Source of the DNA: Achromobacter sp. Marseille-Q4962
GTDB lineage: Bacteria > Pseudomonadota > Gammaproteobacteria > Burkholderiales > Burkholderiaceae_B
Reading direction: 5' to 3'
Assembly: GCF_943737005.1 (NCBI RefSeq)
Contig: NZ_CALSFU010000005.1
Location: 124,001 to 188,000, forward strand
DNA length: 64,000 bases
The stretch's first letter is position 1. Every line of letters begins with the position of its first letter. The position numbers were made by a program, and so were the translations under genes. Shown piece by piece: positions 17,240 to 25,715 of the stretch. The notes below the pieces were generated by a model. It had not been told where the DNA came from. It did no database searches and saw only the letters and a list, made by a program, of their open reading frames with translations.

Positions 17240-17665
17240 TCAAGACTTCAGCTTGGCGTCCATGGTGATCCTGGCGTTGAGCGCTTTGGAAACCGGGCAG
17301 CCCTTTTCGGCCTTGCGCGCGGCGTCTTCGAAGGCCTGGGCGCTCGCGCCGGGGATCACGGCTTCCACGGAAAGATGCACGGCGGTGATGGCGAAGCCGC
17401 CGTCCTGCTTGTCCAGCGTGACTTCGGCCCGGGTGTCCAGGCGTTGCGCGACCATGCCGGACTCGGCCAGGATGTTGGAAAGGGCCATGGTGAAGCAGCC
17501 CGCATGGGCCGCGCCCAGCAGTTCTTCGGGGTTGGTGCCTGGCACGTCTTCGAATCGGGTATTGAAACCATAGGGCTGGTCCTTGAGCGCGCCGCTCTGC
17601 GTGGATAGCGTGCCCTTGCCGGTCTTCAGGTCGCCGGACCAGGCGGCGGTGGCGGTTTTCTTCAT
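17240..17665 (-). CDS. OsmC family peroxiredoxin
   Basis: A 141-aa OsmC-type thiol peroxidase that reduces organic hydroperoxides. It has the two family cysteines in AAHAGCFTMALSN and EKGCPVSKAL, and the front KTGKGTLSTQSGAL typical of the OsmC subgroup rather than Ohr. The start at 17665 has a GGGAGA ribosome site. It is transcribed toward the Nramp gene, with 123 nt between them, so it is probably a separate unit. Confidence 0.9.
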   Translation of the reverse strand: MKKTATAAWSGDLKTGKGTLSTQSGALKDQPYGFNTRFEDVPGTNPEELLGAAHAGCFTMALSNILAESGMVAQRLDTRAEVTLDKQDGGFAITAVHLSVEAVIPGASAQAFEDAARKAEKGCPVSKALNARITMDAKLKS

Positions 17666-17884
17666 GCTCGTCTCCCTGTAGCGGCCGCGTCGGAGGCGGC
17701 CATTGAGAAAAAGCGCGCCGCACAGGGCGCGGCTCGACCCATGATACGGTGCGCCCGGCGAGCGGCAAACGGCGCGGCGCGCGCATCCGCAAGCCGATGT
17801 AACGGCGGCGCGGGCCGCGCTTGCCAGCCTGTGCGCGCGCCTGCACACTGGGAAGCTGGCCAGACAACGCAACCGGGGATACAG

Positions 17885-18832
17885 ATGGTAGTGATCGATA
17901 CCGTGCAGACGCGGCACGCGCTGCATTTCGAGGCCGTGATCGCGGCGCTGCGGGATGCCTTCCGCCAGGGGGCGACGGTTCCCCCGCGCCACGTGCATGC
18001 CATCGAGTCCGGGGGCGCGCACGGCACCTCGCTCATCATGCCGGCCTGGAACGAGCGGGGATATTTCGGGGTGAAGGTCATCAACATCTTCCCCGAGAAT
18101 ACGCGCCAGTCGCTGCCGGGCCTGCACGCCACCTACAACCTGTACAGCGCGCGCACGGGCGTGCCGCTGGCCCAGGTGGACGGCGACGTGATCACCGCGT
18201 TCCGCACCGCTGGAGCGGCGGCGCTGGGCGCTTCCTATCTGGCCCGTCCCGACGCGGGCGAGCTGCTCATCCTGGGGTCGGGCCGCGTGGCCAGCCTGGT
18301 GGCTCCCGCCATGCGCTGCGTGCGTCCCATACACCGGGTGCGCGTCTGGAACGTGCGCCCGGCGGGGGCGGACAACCTGGCCGCCTCGCTGCGCGCGCAG
18401 GGCTTCGACGCGGAGAGCGTGGACGACCTGGAAGCGGCGGTGCGGGAGGCGGACATCGTCAGTTGCGCCACCCTGTCGACCGAGCCGCTGGTGCATGGCG
18501 CCTGGCTCAAGCCCGGCGCGCACCTGGACCTGATCGGCAGCTTCAAGCCCGAAATGCGCGAGACGGACACGGCCTGCTTCGACGGCACGGAAGTCTATGT
18601 GGACACGGACGAAGCGCCGGCCAAGGCGGGCGACCTGCTGGCGGCGTTCGACGCCGGCGTGCTGACGCCCGCCGAGCTGCGCGGCACGCTGGCCGGTCTG
18701 GTGGCGGGCAAGGCGCCGGGGCGCTCGGGGCCGCAGGCCGTCACGGTGTTCAAGGCGGTGGGCAGCGCGCTCGAAGACCTGACGCTGGCCGCGCTGGTCT
18801 ACGAGGCCGTGACCGGAAAGGGGCCGTACTGA
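17885..18832 (+). CDS. Ornithine cyclodeaminase/mu-crystallin family protein
   Basis: A 315-aa NAD(P)-binding protein. The front part has ALRDAFRQGATVPPRHVHAI and later GYFGVKVINIFPENT (substrate lysine region). The Rossmann part has LLILGSGRVASLVAPAMRCV and DIVSCATLSTEPLVHG. Family members are ornithine cyclodeaminases, alanine dehydrogenases or ketimine reductases. The ATG at 17885 follows GGGGA; the frame is open further upstream without a ribosome site. The periplasmic binding-protein gene starts 19 nt downstream, so the pair likely handles one imported amino acid or imine. Confidence 0.85.
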   Translation: MVVIDTVQTRHALHFEAVIAALRDAFRQGATVPPRHVHAIESGGAHGTSLIMPAWNERGYFGVKVINIFPENTRQSLPGLHATYNLYSARTGVPLAQVDGDVITAFRTAGAAALGASYLARPDAGELLILGSGRVASLVAPAMRCVRPIHRVRVWNVRPAGADNLAASLRAQGFDAESVDDLEAAVREADIVSCATLSTEPLVHGAWLKPGAHLDLIGSFKPEMRETDTACFDGTEVYVDTDEAPAKAGDLLAAFDAGVLTPAELRGTLAGLVAGKAPGRSGPQAVTVFKAVGSALEDLTLAALVYEAVTGKGPY

Positions 18833-18851
18833 GTCAGGCACAATAGCGCCA

Positions 18852-20030
18852 ATGTTTTCACTGTCTTCAAGAGCCGTCATGCCGCGTCTTACCCTTCGCC
18901 TCGCCTGCGCCGCCGCGCTGGCCATTCCCTTGCTTGCCCGGGCCGAAATCGTCATCGGCGTGGACGTCTCCACCACCGGGCCGGCCGCCGCCATCGGCAT
19001 CCAGACCAACAACGCCATCCGCCTGTGGCCCGACACGCTGGGCGGCGAGCCGGCGCGCTACGTGGTGCTGGACGACGGCACCGACGTCAGCCGCGCCGTG
19101 AAGAACATGCGCAAGCTCACGTCCGAAGACAAGGTCGACGCCATCGTCGGCCCCAACATCACGGCGGCGGCGCTGGCCGCGCTGGACGTGCTGGCCGAAA
19201 CCGGCACCCCCATGGTGGCGCTGGCGGCCTCCAGCGTCATCGTCGAGCCGCAGTCCGATCCCAAGCGCGCCTGGGCATTCAAGATGCCGCAGAACGACTC
19301 CCTCATGGCCTCGGCTCTGGTGCAGGACATGAAGAAAAAGGGCTACAAGACCGTGGGCTTCATCGGCTTCGCGGATTCGTACGGCGACAGTTGGTGGAAG
19401 GAATTCACCGCCGCCGCCGGCCGGGACCTCGAGGTCGTCGCCCAGGAGCGCTTCCAGCGCACCGACGCCTCGGTGGTGGGCCAGGCGCTGAAAGTCATCG
19501 CCGCCCGGCCCGACGCCGTTCTCATCGCCGGCTCGGGCACCCCGGCCGCACTGCCCCAGAAAACGCTGCTCGAACGCGGTTATACCGGCGCCATTTACCA
19601 GACGCACGGCATCGGCACGCTGGAATTCCTCCAGGTGGGCGGCAAGGACGTGGAGGGCACGCTGTTCCCCACCGGCCCGGGCGTGGTGGCGCGCGAGCTG
19701 CCCGACGACAACCCCGTCAAGCCGGTTGCCGTGGCCTTTGCCGACAAGTACGAAAAGCAGTACGGCGCCCATACCCTGACGCAGTTCGCGGGCGACGCCT
19801 ACGGCGCCTGGATGTTGCTCGATTCGGCCGTCGCGCGCGCGCTCAAGACCGGCGCCCGGCCAGGCACGCCCGAATTCCGCGCCGCCCTGCGCGATGCCCT
19901 GGAATCGACGCGCGGCCTGATCGTGCCCAACGGCGTGCTCAATATCTCCAAGACCGACCACCAGGGTTTCGACGAGCGCGCGCGCGTCATGGGGGTGGTG
20001 AAGGACGGGCGGTTCTCCTACGCGAAATAA
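18852..20030 (+). CDS. LivJ-type ABC transporter substrate-binding protein
   Basis: A 392-aa periplasmic protein. The signal peptide ends at about PLLARA, followed by EIVIGVDVSTTGPAAAIG, and later LTSEDKVDAIVGPNITAAAL. This is the branched-chain amino acid binding fold. It is in an operon with the ornithine cyclodeaminase homologue (19-nt gap). No membrane subunits are adjacent. A second in-frame ATG at residue 10 is a possible start. A strong terminator follows at 20084. Confidence 0.88.
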   Translation: MFSLSSRAVMPRLTLRLACAAALAIPLLARAEIVIGVDVSTTGPAAAIGIQTNNAIRLWPDTLGGEPARYVVLDDGTDVSRAVKNMRKLTSEDKVDAIVGPNITAAALAALDVLAETGTPMVALAASSVIVEPQSDPKRAWAFKMPQNDSLMASALVQDMKKKGYKTVGFIGFADSYGDSWWKEFTAAAGRDLEVVAQERFQRTDASVVGQALKVIAARPDAVLIAGSGTPAALPQKTLLERGYTGAIYQTHGIGTLEFLQVGGKDVEGTLFPTGPGVVARELPDDNPVKPVAVAFADKYEKQYGAHTLTQFAGDAYGAWMLLDSAVARALKTGARPGTPEFRAALRDALESTRGLIVPNGVLNISKTDHQGFDERARVMGVVKDGRFSYAK

Positions 20031-20083
20031 GCGCCTACGCTTCGTAACCTGCTCTCACGGACCGAGGGGAGCAGGGGCTTTGG

Positions 20084-20105
20084 GCAGGCTGCGGCCTGCT
20101 TTTTC
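20084..20105 (+). terminator. Rho-independent terminator after the binding-protein gene
   Basis: The stem GCAGGC/GCCTGC (20084-20089 and 20094-20099) with loop TGCG is followed by a T-rich stretch (TTTTTC). It lies 54 nt after the stop of the binding-protein gene and separates it from the ectoine-type importer operon. Confidence 0.75.
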
Positions 20106-20193
20106 TTGTGCTATTGATTAGTGTAGAAATGATTTATTCGCGTATTATTTTTGGCGAAGCCTTTTTCGATAAATACATCAGGGAGAAAACGCC

Positions 20194-21117
20194 ATGACTT
20201 TGCTCCAGACCAAACGACTGCTTGCCGCCGTCAGCCTGGGCCTGCTTGCCGCCTGCTCGGATTCGGGCTCCGATTCCGATTCCAAGCCGGCGCCGGCCGC
20301 CAAGGAGCCCGCCGCGGCGGCCGGCACCCTGGAAGCCGCGCGCGCGGCGGGCAAGATCCGCATCGGCTATGCCAACGAGGCGCCCTTTGCCTATATGGAC
20401 AGTAAGCAAGGCAAGGTGACGGGCGAATCCGTGGAAATCGCGCGGGTGATCCTCAAGCGCCTGGGCATCAACGAGGTCGAGGGCGTGCTGACCGAGTTCG
20501 GCTCGCTCATTCCCGGCCTGCAGGCCAAGCGGTTCGACATTATCGCGGCGGGCATGTACGTCACGCCCGAGCGCTGCCAGCAGGTCGTGTTTTCCAATCC
20601 CACCTACGGCGTGGGCCAGGCCTTCCTGGTGAAGCAGGGCAATCCCAAGAACCTGCACAGCTATGAAGACATCGCCAAGAATCCCGATGCCAAGCTGGGC
20701 GTGGTGGTGGGCGCCATCGAGTCGGAATACGCTTCCAAGCTCAACGTGCCGCCTGCTCAGGTGGCGGTGTTTCCGGACGCGGTGAGCGCGCTGTCCGGGG
20801 TGCAGGCCGGCCGCGCCGACGCCTACGCCGCCACGGCGCTCACGGTGAACGACCTGCTCAACAAGACCGACCAAAGCAGCGGCCTGGAGAAGGCCCGGCC
20901 CTTCACCGACCCGGTGATCGACGGCAAGAGCGTGCGCGGCTACGGCGCCTACGCCTTCCGCACCGAAGACAAGGCGTTTGCCGACGCGTTCAACGCGGAA
21001 CTGGCCAAGTTCGTGGGCACCGAGGAGCACAAGAAGCTCGTGGCGCCGTTCGGCTTTACCGACCAGGAGATGCCCCAGGGCATGACCGCCGCCAAACTTT
21101 GCGGCCAGCAGCAATAA
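20194..21117 (+). CDS. ehuB: Ectoine/hydroxyectoine ABC transporter substrate-binding lipoprotein EhuB
   Basis: A 307-aa polar-amino-acid-type binding protein with a lipoprotein signal (LGLLAAC, lipid cysteine about residue 24). The body follows EhuB closely as I know that family: RIGYANEAPFAYMDSKQGK, EVEGVLTEFGSLIPGLQAKR and GMYVTPERCQQVVFSNPTYG. EhuB captures compatible solutes for use as osmoprotectant or nutrient. It is the first gene of ehuBCDA. The 160-nt upstream gap is AT-rich and likely holds the promoter, though no clear -35/-10 pair stands out. Confidence 0.85.
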   Translation: MTLLQTKRLLAAVSLGLLAACSDSGSDSDSKPAPAAKEPAAAAGTLEAARAAGKIRIGYANEAPFAYMDSKQGKVTGESVEIARVILKRLGINEVEGVLTEFGSLIPGLQAKRFDIIAAGMYVTPERCQQVVFSNPTYGVGQAFLVKQGNPKNLHSYEDIAKNPDAKLGVVVGAIESEYASKLNVPPAQVAVFPDAVSALSGVQAGRADAYAATALTVNDLLNKTDQSSGLEKARPFTDPVIDGKSVRGYGAYAFRTEDKAFADAFNAELAKFVGTEEHKKLVAPFGFTDQEMPQGMTAAKLCGQQQ

Positions 21118-21130
21118 AGAAGGGGCGTCC

Positions 21131-21784
21131 ATGTCGCTCGTACCGGAGCATCTCGCCGAGCTGCTGCCGCCGCTGCTGCAAGGGCTGGGCGTGACCCTGC
21201 GCATCATGGCGGGGGCGGCGGCCCTGGCCGTGCCGCTGGCCGTGGCCGCCGGCATCGGACGGCTGTCCCCCATCGCGCCCCTGCGCTGGATCGCCGCGGT
21301 ATACGTGGAAGTGTTCCGCGGCACTTCGGCGCTGGTGCAGCTTTTCTGGTTCTACTTCGTGCTTCCGCTGTTCGGCATGCAGCTTCCGGCCATGCTGGTG
21401 GGCATCGTGGTGCTCGCGCTCAATGCGGGCGCCTATGGCGCCGAGGTCGTGCGCGGCGCGATCCGCGCGGTGCCGCCCGGCCAGCGCGAGGCGGGCATCG
21501 CGCTGAATCTCACGCGCGGGCAGATCATGCGGCGCGTGGTGTTGCCGCAGGCCATTCCGGCCATGCTGCCGCCGGCCGGCAATCTGCTGATCGAACTGCT
21601 CAAGAACACCGCGCTGGTGTCGCTCATCACCATTACCGACCTCACGTTCCGCGGGCAGCTGCTGCGCAGCGAAACCCTGCGCACCACCGAGATTTTCACG
21701 CTGATCCTGTTCCTGTATTTCGTGGTGGCCCTGTTGATCACGGCGTGCGTGCGCCTGCTGGAGCGAAGGGTGCGGGTGCGATGA
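21131..21784 (+). CDS. ehuC: Ectoine/hydroxyectoine ABC transporter permease EhuC
   Basis: A 217-aa inner-membrane permease of the HisMQ type. It has about five hydrophobic segments and the EAA loop GQREAGIALNLTRGQIMRRV, then LPQAIPAMLPPAGNLLIELL. It lies 13 nt after ehuB and overlaps the next permease by four bases (ATGA at 21781). It forms the membrane channel together with EhuD. Confidence 0.85.
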   Translation: MSLVPEHLAELLPPLLQGLGVTLRIMAGAAALAVPLAVAAGIGRLSPIAPLRWIAAVYVEVFRGTSALVQLFWFYFVLPLFGMQLPAMLVGIVVLALNAGAYGAEVVRGAIRAVPPGQREAGIALNLTRGQIMRRVVLPQAIPAMLPPAGNLLIELLKNTALVSLITITDLTFRGQLLRSETLRTTEIFTLILFLYFVVALLITACVRLLERRVRVR

Positions 21785-22452
21785 ATCCTGTTTTCGATTG
21801 GTCTTTCGCGCTGGAGATCCTGCCCACGCTGGGCGCGGCGCTGGTCGTCACGGTGCAGGCCACGGTGCTGGGCATGCTGGTGGCGGTCACGCTGGGCCTG
21901 GCGCTCGCGCTGCTGCGCCGCGCGCGTCTGGCGATCGTGTCGCTGCCGGCGGCGTTCTTCATCGAGTTCGTGCGCAGCACGCCGCTGCTGGTGCAGATGT
22001 ATTTCCTGTTCTACGTGCTGCCTCTGACGGGCGTGCGGATGTCGCCGCTGGCCACCGGCGTGCTGGCGCTGGGCGTGCACTACGCGGCCTATTGCGCCGA
22101 GGTCTACCGCGCGGGCATCGAGAGCGTGCCCAGGGGGCAGCTGGAGGCCGCCACCGCGCTTAACCTGTCGCGCTGGGACACGGCGGCCCGCATTGTGCTG
22201 CCCCAGGCCATCCCGCCGGTGGTGCCGGCGCTGGGCAATTACCTGGTGGCCATGTTCAAGGACACGCCGCTGCTGTCGGCCATTACCGTGGTCGAGCTGC
22301 TGCAGCAGAGCAAGATGATAGGCTCGGCCACGTTCCGCTACACCGAGCCCCTGACGCTGGTGGGCGCGCTTTTTCTCGTGCTCAGCCTGATCGCGGCGTG
22401 GGGGGTGCGCAGGCTGGAGGCCAGGCTGCAACGATATGGAGGAAAGCGATGA
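21781..22452 (+). CDS. ehuD: Ectoine/hydroxyectoine ABC transporter permease EhuD
   Basis: A 223-aa HisMQ-type permease with the EAA loop RGQLEAATALNLSRWDTAAR followed by IVLPQAIPPVVPALGNYLVA. The start at 21781 overlaps the ehuC stop and the end overlaps the ehuA start, both by ATGA, so translation is coupled. The symbol rests on gene order and on the clear EhuB at the head of the operon. Confidence 0.85.
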   Translation: MNPVFDWSFALEILPTLGAALVVTVQATVLGMLVAVTLGLALALLRRARLAIVSLPAAFFIEFVRSTPLLVQMYFLFYVLPLTGVRMSPLATGVLALGVHYAAYCAEVYRAGIESVPRGQLEAATALNLSRWDTAARIVLPQAIPPVVPALGNYLVAMFKDTPLLSAITVVELLQQSKMIGSATFRYTEPLTLVGALFLVLSLIAAWGVRRLEARLQRYGGKR

Positions 22453-23219
22453 GCGCCGCGATCAAGATCCGGAACCTGTACAAGCGCTACGGCGAGCTGG
22501 AGGTGCTCAAGGGCATAGACCTGGACATCCCGGCGGGCCAGACCGTGTCCGTGATCGGGCCGTCGGGTTCGGGCAAGTCCACCCTGCTGCGGGTCCTGAT
22601 GACGCTGGAGCGCCCCACCAGCGGCGAGATCGAAATAGACGGCGTGCCCATGTGGACCGACGCGAAGGGCCGTCCGGCCGGGCCGAATTCGGCCCACGTG
22701 CGCCAGGTGCGGGGCAAGATCGGCATGGTGTTTCAGCACTTCAACCTGTTCCCGCACATGACGGCGCTGGGCAATGTGATGGAGGCGCCGATGCGCGTGC
22801 AGGGCCTTTCTCGCGACGCGGCGCGCGAGCGCGCCGCCCAGTACCTGGACATGGTGGGCCTGGGCGACAAGCTCGACGTGTACCCGGCGCAGCTGTCGGG
22901 CGGGCAGAAGCAGCGCGTGGGCATCGCGCGGGCCCTGGCCATGCGGCCGGAGATCATGCTGTTCGACGAAGTGACGTCGGCCCTGGACCCCGAACTGGTG
23001 GGCGGCATCCTGCAGATCATGCGCGACCTTTCGGCCCGGCGCAGCATGACCATGATCATCGTGACCCACCAGATGAAATTCGCCGAGCGCAGCTCCGACC
23101 GCACGCTGTTTTTCGACCAGGGCAATATCGTCGAAGACGCGGACTCCGCCGCGCTCTTCGGCCAGCCGCGCGAAGAGCGCACCCGGCAGTTCCTGGACTC
23201 GGTGATCGAGGGCCAGTAG
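22449..23219 (+). CDS. ehuA: Ectoine/hydroxyectoine ABC transporter ATP-binding protein EhuA
   Basis: A 256-aa ATPase with Walker A GPSGSGKST, Q-loop GMVFQHFNLFPHMT, signature LSGGQKQRVGIARALAM and Walker B IMLFDEVTSALDPE. It is of the polar amino acid importer type. The ATG at 22449 overlaps the permease stop; an upstream in-frame start at 22398 would extend over ehuD and is not needed. A GC hairpin without a T-run follows directly after the stop (23220-23239). Confidence 0.88.
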   Translation: MSAAIKIRNLYKRYGELEVLKGIDLDIPAGQTVSVIGPSGSGKSTLLRVLMTLERPTSGEIEIDGVPMWTDAKGRPAGPNSAHVRQVRGKIGMVFQHFNLFPHMTALGNVMEAPMRVQGLSRDAARERAAQYLDMVGLGDKLDVYPAQLSGGQKQRVGIARALAMRPEIMLFDEVTSALDPELVGGILQIMRDLSARRSMTMIIVTHQMKFAERSSDRTLFFDQGNIVEDADSAALFGQPREERTRQFLDSVIEGQ

Positions 23220-23239
23220 GCCCGCGCCGCCGCGCGGGC
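23220..23239 (+). terminator. GC-rich hairpin after ehuA, possible weak terminator
   Basis: GCCCGCGC/GCGCGGGC is a perfect 8-bp stem with a CGCC loop directly after the ehuA stop codon. No T-run follows, so it may act as an mRNA end-stabiliser or a Rho-assisted stop rather than an intrinsic terminator. Confidence 0.35.
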
Positions 23240-23294
23240 GGCGGGTTATGCTTGGCCATTCATCCGTTCACGTTCACCGTACCGAGGCCACCTC

Positions 23295-24407
23295 ATGAGT
23301 CTGTTGTTCAGTCCGGCCGCGATCGGCAAGCTCGCGCTCGCCAACCGCATCGTCATTGCGCCCATGTGCGAATACTCGGCCGAGGAGGGCTGCGCCACCG
23401 ACTGGCACATGATCCATCTGGGGCACCTGGCGCTGTCGGGCGCCGGGTTGCTGTTCACCGAGGCCACCGCCGTCGAGCCGGAGGGCCGCATTTCGCCGGG
23501 CGACCTGGGCCTGTGGTCTGACGAAACCGAAGCCGCCCTGGGCCGCGTCGTCCGGGCCGTGCGCCGCTATTCGCCTGTCCGGCTGGGCATCCAGCTCGCT
23601 CATGCGGGGCGCAAGGCATCCAGCAACGCGCCCTGGAACGGCGGCCAGCTCGTGCCGCCCAGCGAAGGCGGCTGGCAGGGCTGGGCGCCGTCGGCCGTGC
23701 CCCACGGCGAGGGCGAGCCGGCGCCGCGCGCGCTGGACGCCGCCGGGCTGGAGCGCGTGCGCCGGGCTTTCGTGGACAGCGCCCGCCGCGCGCTGCGCCT
23801 GGGCTTCGACGCCATTGAACTGCACGCTGCGCACGGCTACCTGCTGCACCAGTTCCTGTCGCCGCTGGCCAACCGGCGCGACGACGCTTATGGCGGCAGC
23901 CTCGAAAACCGCATGCGCTTGCCGCTCGAGGTCTTCGAGGCACTGCGCGCCGCCGTGCCCGATACCGTGGCGCTGGGCGTGCGGGTGTCGGCCACCGACT
24001 GGGTGGAAGGCGGCTGGGACCTGCCCCAGACGCTGGCCTTCGCCCGCGAACTCCACGCGCGCGGCTGCGATTTCATGGACGTCTCCAGCGGCGGCGTGTC
24101 GCCGCGCCAGAAGATACCGGTGGGGCCCAACTACCAGGTGCCGTTCGCCGAGGCGATCAAGCGCGAAACCGGCATGCCCACCATCGCGGTGGGCCTGATC
24201 ACGGAGGCGCAGCAGGCCGAGGACATCCTGCAAAAGGGCCAGGCCGACATGGTGGCCCTGGCGCGCGGCATGCTGTATGACCCGCGCTGGCCCTGGCATG
24301 CCGCGGCCCAATTGGGCGGGCAGGTGGCCGCGCCGCGCCAGTACTGGCGCTCGCAGCCCCGCGAACTCAAGAACCTGTTCGGCGAAACCCGCTTCGGGCA
24401 GCGCTGA
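23295..24407 (+). CDS. NADH:flavin oxidoreductase, old yellow enzyme family (YqjM-like)
   Basis: A 370-aa FMN-dependent ene-reductase. The front is LFSPAAIGKLALANRIVIAP with the YqjM-type MCEYSA (Cys and Tyr near the flavin). The histidine pair is in IQLAHAGRKAS and ELHAAHGYLLHQFLSPLANR. The end is QADMVALARGMLYDPRWPWH. Members of this thermophilic-like class reduce activated C=C bonds or act in xenobiotic turnover. It stands alone: 75 nt after ehuA, and converging with the dUTPase gene. Confidence 0.9.
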   Translation: MSLLFSPAAIGKLALANRIVIAPMCEYSAEEGCATDWHMIHLGHLALSGAGLLFTEATAVEPEGRISPGDLGLWSDETEAALGRVVRAVRRYSPVRLGIQLAHAGRKASSNAPWNGGQLVPPSEGGWQGWAPSAVPHGEGEPAPRALDAAGLERVRRAFVDSARRALRLGFDAIELHAAHGYLLHQFLSPLANRRDDAYGGSLENRMRLPLEVFEALRAAVPDTVALGVRVSATDWVEGGWDLPQTLAFARELHARGCDFMDVSSGGVSPRQKIPVGPNYQVPFAEAIKRETGMPTIAVGLITEAQQAEDILQKGQADMVALARGMLYDPRWPWHAAAQLGGQVAAPRQYWRSQPRELKNLFGETRFGQR

Positions 24408-24458
24408 GCCGCGTGGCGGCCCCGGGGCCGGGGCGGCGCCGCTACGGCCGCTCCCGCC

Positions 24459-25130
24459 TCAGGCCAGCCTGGCGTAGGCGGCTTCCAGCTCGCGGTAGAG
24501 GGTGTCGGCGAAGTCCGCGCCGGCGGGGTCCTGCCGGCTCATCAGGCGGGCCAGCACCACGTTGTCTTCCTCGCCGTTCCAGATTTTGATGTAGCTGCCT
24601 TCCTTGTAGCCGTGGCGCTGGCGGAAGATGTTGAGCACGTTCTTGGACACGTATTGCGCGTAGGTGCCGGCCCAATCCAGCTCGCAGGCCGTCATGGCCT
24701 GTTCCAGCGTCTTGAAGCTGGCCCGGCCGCACACGGCCAGGCCGCCGATGAGCTCGAGCAGTTCGGGCACGGGCAGGGCGGGCAGCTCGTAGGCCCGGCC
24801 GTCCAGCGTTACGGAGGCGGGCGAGGCCAGGTCGTCCAGCAGGGCGCGCGCGGCCCGGTCGATATCGCCGCCGGCCTGCGCCAGCGTGTGGGAAAGGTAG
24901 AAGTGCAGGATGTCGACCAGCTCCATCTGCACCTGCGGCAGGTCGATGCTCTGCTTTTTCCACCATTTCCAGCCGTGGTGCTCCAGCGCCTCGGCCGATT
25001 CCACGAAGGCCGCACGCAGGAAGCGCGCGCCGCCGTTGATCCAGTCCGGATTGATGATGCGGTTCAGGCTGTCCTGCAGTTTGAGCATGGTGGCCGCCTG
25101 GGCCTGGTTCAATCCGGCTGCGTTGTTCAC
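24459..25130 (-). CDS. dUTP diphosphatase, dimeric (MazG-like all-alpha) type
   Basis: About 223 aa. The metal-binding pairs of the dimeric dUTPase family are visible: ESAEALEHHGWKWWKKQ, then QMELVDILHFYLSH with the E-x3-D motif, and KNVLNIFRQRHGYKEG near the end. It hydrolyses dUTP to dUMP, keeping uracil out of DNA. No ATG is usable at the front. The GTG at 25130 is 5-7 nt from AGGGAG; the GTG at 25136 abuts that site. An internal ATG at about 25088 is also possible. Confidence 0.82.
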   Translation of the reverse strand: MNNAAGLNQAQAATMLKLQDSLNRIINPDWINGGARFLRAAFVESAEALEHHGWKWWKKQSIDLPQVQMELVDILHFYLSHTLAQAGGDIDRAARALLDDLASPASVTLDGRAYELPALPVPELLELIGGLAVCGRASFKTLEQAMTACELDWAGTYAQYVSKNVLNIFRQRHGYKEGSYIKIWNGEEDNVVLARLMSRQDPAGADFADTLYRELEAAYARLA

Positions 25131-25184
25131 TTTCACTCCCTGTGTTGCTGGACGTCGTTGAAACTGGGCGCAGATGTTAGCACT

Positions 25185-25214
25185 CCGGGGCGCGTTAGCC
25201 CGGGGCGCGTTAGC
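25185..25214. repeat. Perfect 15-bp tandem duplication
   Basis: The unit CCGGGGCGCGTTAGC occurs twice head to tail (25185-25199 and 25200-25214). On the minus strand each copy carries the same in-frame TAA, so the stop codon of the adjacent small membrane-protein gene is duplicated. Probably a slippage product. Confidence 0.8.
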
Positions 25215-25698
25215 CGTCCTTGCGGTGGCGCGAGGGCTGCAACGGCGGCAGCGGGCGGGCAGGGACGTTCTTCGCCTTGCGCGCGCCGGCCGCCGCCTTG
25301 AAAAGCATCAGGGCGAGAAACCCCAGGAAAACGGCCGGCATGAGTTCGTCCAGGTCGAAATAGGGACGCTGGAGCGCCTGGAACGCCACGCGCGCGGCCG
25401 CGATGCCCACGGCGATGCCGGCCACGCCGAGCAGCACGCTGGCGCGGCGCTTGCCGTCGCGCTGGGCCAGCGTCAGCTCGGCCTGCGCATCGCGTGCGGG
25501 GACGCCGGGCGAGGCGGGCGATTGCCCCCACGGCGCGGAAGACAGGGGTTCCGAGGCGGAGGCAGGCGGCGGCGCCGGCCGGGCGGAGAAGATTCCGGCC
25601 CGCTTGTCGACCTTGCCGGGCTCGGGGCCGCCGGTGCGGCTCAACTGCTCGATGTAGCGCGCGAAATCGCCGTTCCTGGGTTCTCCGTCTATTGCCAT
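25210..25698 (-). CDS. Small membrane protein of unknown function
   Basis: The 162-aa protein is not recognised. The first ~85 residues are hydrophilic and Pro/Ser/Ala-rich, probably disordered. Two hydrophobic segments follow (SVLLGVAGIAVGIAAARVAF and AVFLGFLALMLFKAA), and a basic tail ends RHRKDG. Its start is 17 nt after the stop of the dedA gene, so the two are likely cotranscribed. It may be an envelope protein with a cytoplasmic N-terminal arm. The TAA stop sits in a duplicated 15-bp unit. Confidence 0.6.
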   Translation of the reverse strand: MAIDGEPRNGDFARYIEQLSRTGGPEPGKVDKRAGIFSARPAPPPASASEPLSSAPWGQSPASPGVPARDAQAELTLAQRDGKRRASVLLGVAGIAVGIAAARVAFQALQRPYFDLDELMPAVFLGFLALMLFKAAAGARKAKNVPARPLPPLQPSRHRKDG

Positions 25699-25715
25699 GG
25701 CAGGCCCGCCTTCTT

